The notes beneath the pieces were generated by a model. That model saw nothing but the letters and a program-made list of their open reading frames with translations, did no database searches and was not told where the DNA came from. A stretch of 64,000 bases of DNA from Chryseobacterium sp. IHB B 17019 (GTDB taxonomy: Bacteria; Bacteroidota; Bacteroidia; Flavobacteriales; Weeksellaceae), in the NCBI RefSeq assembly GCF_001456155.1, contig NZ_CP013293.1, forward strand, positions 2,232,001-2,296,000. Reading direction: 5' to 3'. Made by a program: the position numbers and the translations under genes. Numbering within the stretch: the first letter of the stretch is position 1; each line of letters starts with the position of its first letter. Below are positions 61,947 through 64,000 of the stretch, one piece after another.

Positions 61947-63275
61947 TTATTTCTGAAAGCTGTAATACCTCGCGCCGTTCAAAACCGGGTTTTCCAACTC
62001 AACAGATTTTAAACCGAAACCTTTATAGTTCTCATTTACAGAAATTTCCAGCTGTTTCCGGTGAAGTTTTTCGTAAGTTTCAAAGTCAATGGCAGTTCTG
62101 TTTTTTAATTCCTCAAATAAGTTCCATTTTGAAACAACATTTTTCCAGTTTTCTGAAACTTTCCCCGCAAATACTTTTGATTTGGAACCGCTACCATAAG
62201 CCAAAAATCCAATTTCTTCACCGGCTAATTCTTCATTCTCATTAAAAGAAGTCTGCAATGCCGAAAGTAAAGCCATAAAAATTGAAGCTGTGTACATATT
62301 CCCGATTTCGGAAGATGCTCGCTGCGATTTTTCAATTTTATTATTAATAAATTGAATATAGTTTTCAGATTTTGCAACAACTTTTTGTTCTTCAGGAGTT
62401 TCGTAAGAAAGGTCGTTTTCCAGGCTGTAAATCTCCGTAAAAACCCTTTTTCCATGAAATGCATAAGGAAGATGGAAAATAAGATACTTCCAAGCTTCAT
62501 AAGGTTTATTTTTTCCTGTAATTTCTTTATAATGCTGATAAGCTTCCCGAATTCTGTCCTGATAACATTGATTGGAATATTGTCCGTCAAAAACCGGCTC
62601 ATCCGTAAAAATTTCAATTTTATCAGGGAAATTTTCCGGAGCATTTGTTAGATTTTCTTTATTATAATGGCGTCTTGGTTTGAAAAAATCGAAAACACTT
62701 TCTGTTGCGACACCCCAGTTATTTTCAATCTCCAAAAGATCCGGTTTTGAGGAAACCAGAACGGCAACCGCGCCCCCACCCTGTGTATATTCGCCCGAGG
62801 AAGCCAGTTCGTATTTTGCATAATCGCTGGCAATCACAACCGCTTTTTTATCCGGATTTGCTCTTACAAAATCCAAAGAATTGTGAAGTGCATCCACTGC
62901 TCCGACACAGGCAAAAGTCATATCCACAACATCACAGTTTTTGAAACATCTTTCTCCAAATTCTGCTTCCAAAACTTTCTCAACCATTTGCATTGCATAA
63001 GAAGCTGTGGGTTTCGCTGCATCCAAAGCACTTTCTGTTCCCAGATAGATTCTTGATATTTCTTTTGGATTGATTTGATAGTCTTTAATCAGTTTCAACA
63101 GGGCTTCCGCTGCAAAAGTGGCTGCATCTTCATGCACATCAGGAAATCCCATTTTATGTAATCCCAGCCCCTTTTCGAGTTTTGCGGGTTCAATTCCTCT
63201 TTTTTCTGCTAAATCCTTAATTTCTAAATATAAGGAAGGTACATAATAGCTTGCTGCCTCAATTCCAAAAGTCAT
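61947..63275 (-). CDS. mvaS: Hydroxymethylglutaryl-CoA synthase
   Basis: The 442-residue thiolase-fold enzyme has the catalytic Cys123 in VVDMTFACVGAVDALH, Glu81 in LGTESALDAAKPT and the stretch GEYTQGGGAVAVLVSS. It condenses acetyl-CoA and acetoacetyl-CoA to HMG-CoA in the mevalonate pathway, the isoprenoid route of flavobacteria. The start ATG 63275 (MTFGIEAASYYVP) replaces a TTG three codons upstream. It supplies the isoprenoid precursors that the terpene synthase at 36.4 kb would use, though the genes are far apart. Confidence 0.92.
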   Translation of the reverse strand: MTFGIEAASYYVPSLYLEIKDLAEKRGIEPAKLEKGLGLHKMGFPDVHEDAATFAAEALLKLIKDYQINPKEISRIYLGTESALDAAKPTASYAMQMVEKVLEAEFGERCFKNCDVVDMTFACVGAVDALHNSLDFVRANPDKKAVVIASDYAKYELASSGEYTQGGGAVAVLVSSKPDLLEIENNWGVATESVFDFFKPRRHYNKENLTNAPENFPDKIEIFTDEPVFDGQYSNQCYQDRIREAYQHYKEITGKNKPYEAWKYLIFHLPYAFHGKRVFTEIYSLENDLSYETPEEQKVVAKSENYIQFINNKIEKSQRASSEIGNMYTASIFMALLSALQTSFNENEELAGEEIGFLAYGSGSKSKVFAGKVSENWKNVVSKWNLFEELKNRTAIDFETYEKLHRKQLEISVNENYKGFGLKSVELENPVLNGARYYSFQK

Positions 63276-63484
63276 AGTATACAATTTTTAATACGAATTT
63301 AAAAAATGTAAACGTTTAATCATATATAATGATCGATAAATTTTGGATTATTAATGATAAATTTAATATTCTTAATCCATTAAGTTTGTCATTCCGTAGG
63401 CATTTAAGCTATTTTAATAAAAGAATATAAACGGCCTTGATTCTTACAAAATGACAAAATGATTGTTTAAGTATTGCTTAGATT

Positions 63485-63520
63485 TAAACAAAAAGCACCT
63501 CTTTTCAGAAGTGCTTTTCA
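63485..63520 (-). terminator. Terminator of the last gene
   Basis: AAAAGCAC (63491-63498) and GTGCTTTT (63511-63518) form a perfect stem with inner CT/AG pairing. Read on the minus strand it follows the stop at 63539 and ends in TTTTG. The gap 63285-63484 to mvaS is AT-rich without a gene. Confidence 0.8.
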
Positions 63521-63538
63521 ATACATATTTTAATTTGA

Positions 63539-64000
63539 TTATTTAAAATCCTCGATCGCTTTATTCAGTGCATCGATCTGTTTATTAATGCTTGCCGCAT
63601 TTTGTGGATTCTGTTTTAAGAGTTCCATTTTTTTGTTTAAACCATCTTTCAACATTTGTGAAATCATCATTTTTGCCTGTGGATTCTCACCGATCTGTCC
63701 TTTTGCCTGGCCCAACATTTTCGTGATGCTTTCCGTTGCTTTCAGATTATCCGAACTCATAATCCAATTGTATCCTTCTTCCGCAGATTTTCCAAGTTCC
63801 GGATTCTGGAATTTAATGAAAGGATAAAACGCAGCTACCTGAGCGATATTCGACATCTGGGAAGTGACTTTATTTTTAACGATAATCGGTACTAATTTAT
63901 CCATTAAATTGTCCGGAGCACCTTCCAAATCAATTTTATCAGCCAAAGCATTAGCTCTTGAAGGATCAATTTCAATAATTGCACCTACAGAATTTCCTTT
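63539..64000 (-). CDS. C-terminal part of an unidentified protein (cut by window edge)
   Basis: The frame is open from the right edge: upstream of the TTG at 63946, codons read KGNSVGAIIEIDPSRANALA and continue into ADKIDLEGAPDNLMDKLVPI. At least 153 residues belong to it. The body is helical and rich in Lys, Gln and Asn, ending in INKQIDALNKAIEDFK. I recognise no family, and the start is outside the window. Confidence 0.7.
   Translation of the reverse strand, partial: KGNSVGAIIEIDPSRANALADKIDLEGAPDNLMDKLVPIIVKNKVTSQMSNIAQVAAFYPFIKFQNPELGKSAEEGYNWIMSSDNLKATESITKMLGQAKGQIGENPQAKMMISQMLKDGLNKKMELLKQNPQNAASINKQIDALNKAIEDFK

Overview
The window reads as chromosomal DNA of a Chryseobacterium-like flavobacterium (Bacteroidota, Weeksellaceae/Flavobacteriaceae). 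Evidence is the AT-rich base composition with K/I/N/E-rich proteins, flavobacterial families (MoxR/Bat operon, SusC/SusD pair, TonB receptors, DUF6263, DUF4834, YfhO, OlsF-type acyltransferase, GlnRS), and several promoters of the Bacteroidota form TTG-N18-23-TAnnTTTG. Both ends cut a gene: a signal-peptide start at 1-45 (minus) and a C-terminal fragment at 63539-64000 (minus). I see no rRNA, insertion sequence, prophage or CRISPR array.

Layout. 1-5.5 kb: a secreted FG-GAP-like protein, a PadR-PspC operon, a 20-residue amphipathic peptide with its own promoter and terminator, an acyltransferase and two menaquinone genes (hotdog thioesterase, isochorismate synthase). 5.7-14.4 kb (minus): a complete MoxR-GNAT-DUF58-Bat aerotolerance-type operon followed by MarC. 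14.7-22.4 kb: DinB-like protein, RlmB, lipoproteins, YfhO, a frameshifted GxxExxY gene and a glycosyltransferase carrying an 8-nt tandem repeat. 22.5-32.3 kb: YpdA, TonB receptor, MFS exporter, GlnRS, an alpha/beta hydrolase, a 25-residue cationic peptide, then MenC and fructose-1,6-bisphosphatase. 32.6-36.1 kb: aspartate kinase, a fused O-/N-acyltransferase of OlsF type, and two identical tRNA-Phe genes, each with its own promoter and terminator. 36.4-37.4 kb: a class I terpene synthase.

37.5-44.7 kb (minus) is a full non-phosphorylative L-fucose route: permease, mutarotase, dehydrogenase, lactonase, dehydratase, 2-keto-3-deoxy-fuconate dehydrogenase and FAH-family hydrolase. The dehydratase is of the UxaA type, not the enolase-superfamily type known from Xanthomonas, and the first dehydrogenase has Asn where SDR enzymes carry the catalytic Lys. 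Dispersed short repeats fill the gaps of this cluster. 45-49.7 kb: two secreted proteins, one with seven roughly 60-residue repeats, then a secreted thioredoxin, a DUF3575 protein and a small membrane protein.

49.8-52.3 kb: NamZ-type muramidase and an FtsX/LolE-like permease start head-to-head only 4 bp apart. 52.3-52.85 kb is a non-coding mosaic of inverted repeats, including a perfect 26-bp palindrome. 52.85-64 kb: PLP-dependent cysteine/cystathionine synthase, YcxB-like protein, CbpA-CbpM co-chaperone pair, dicarboxylate symporter, a SusC/SusD uptake pair, HMG-CoA synthase of the mevalonate pathway and the truncated last gene. Least explained are the two micropeptides, the orphan terpene synthase, the altered fucose pathway, the seven-repeat secreted protein and the repeat mosaic.
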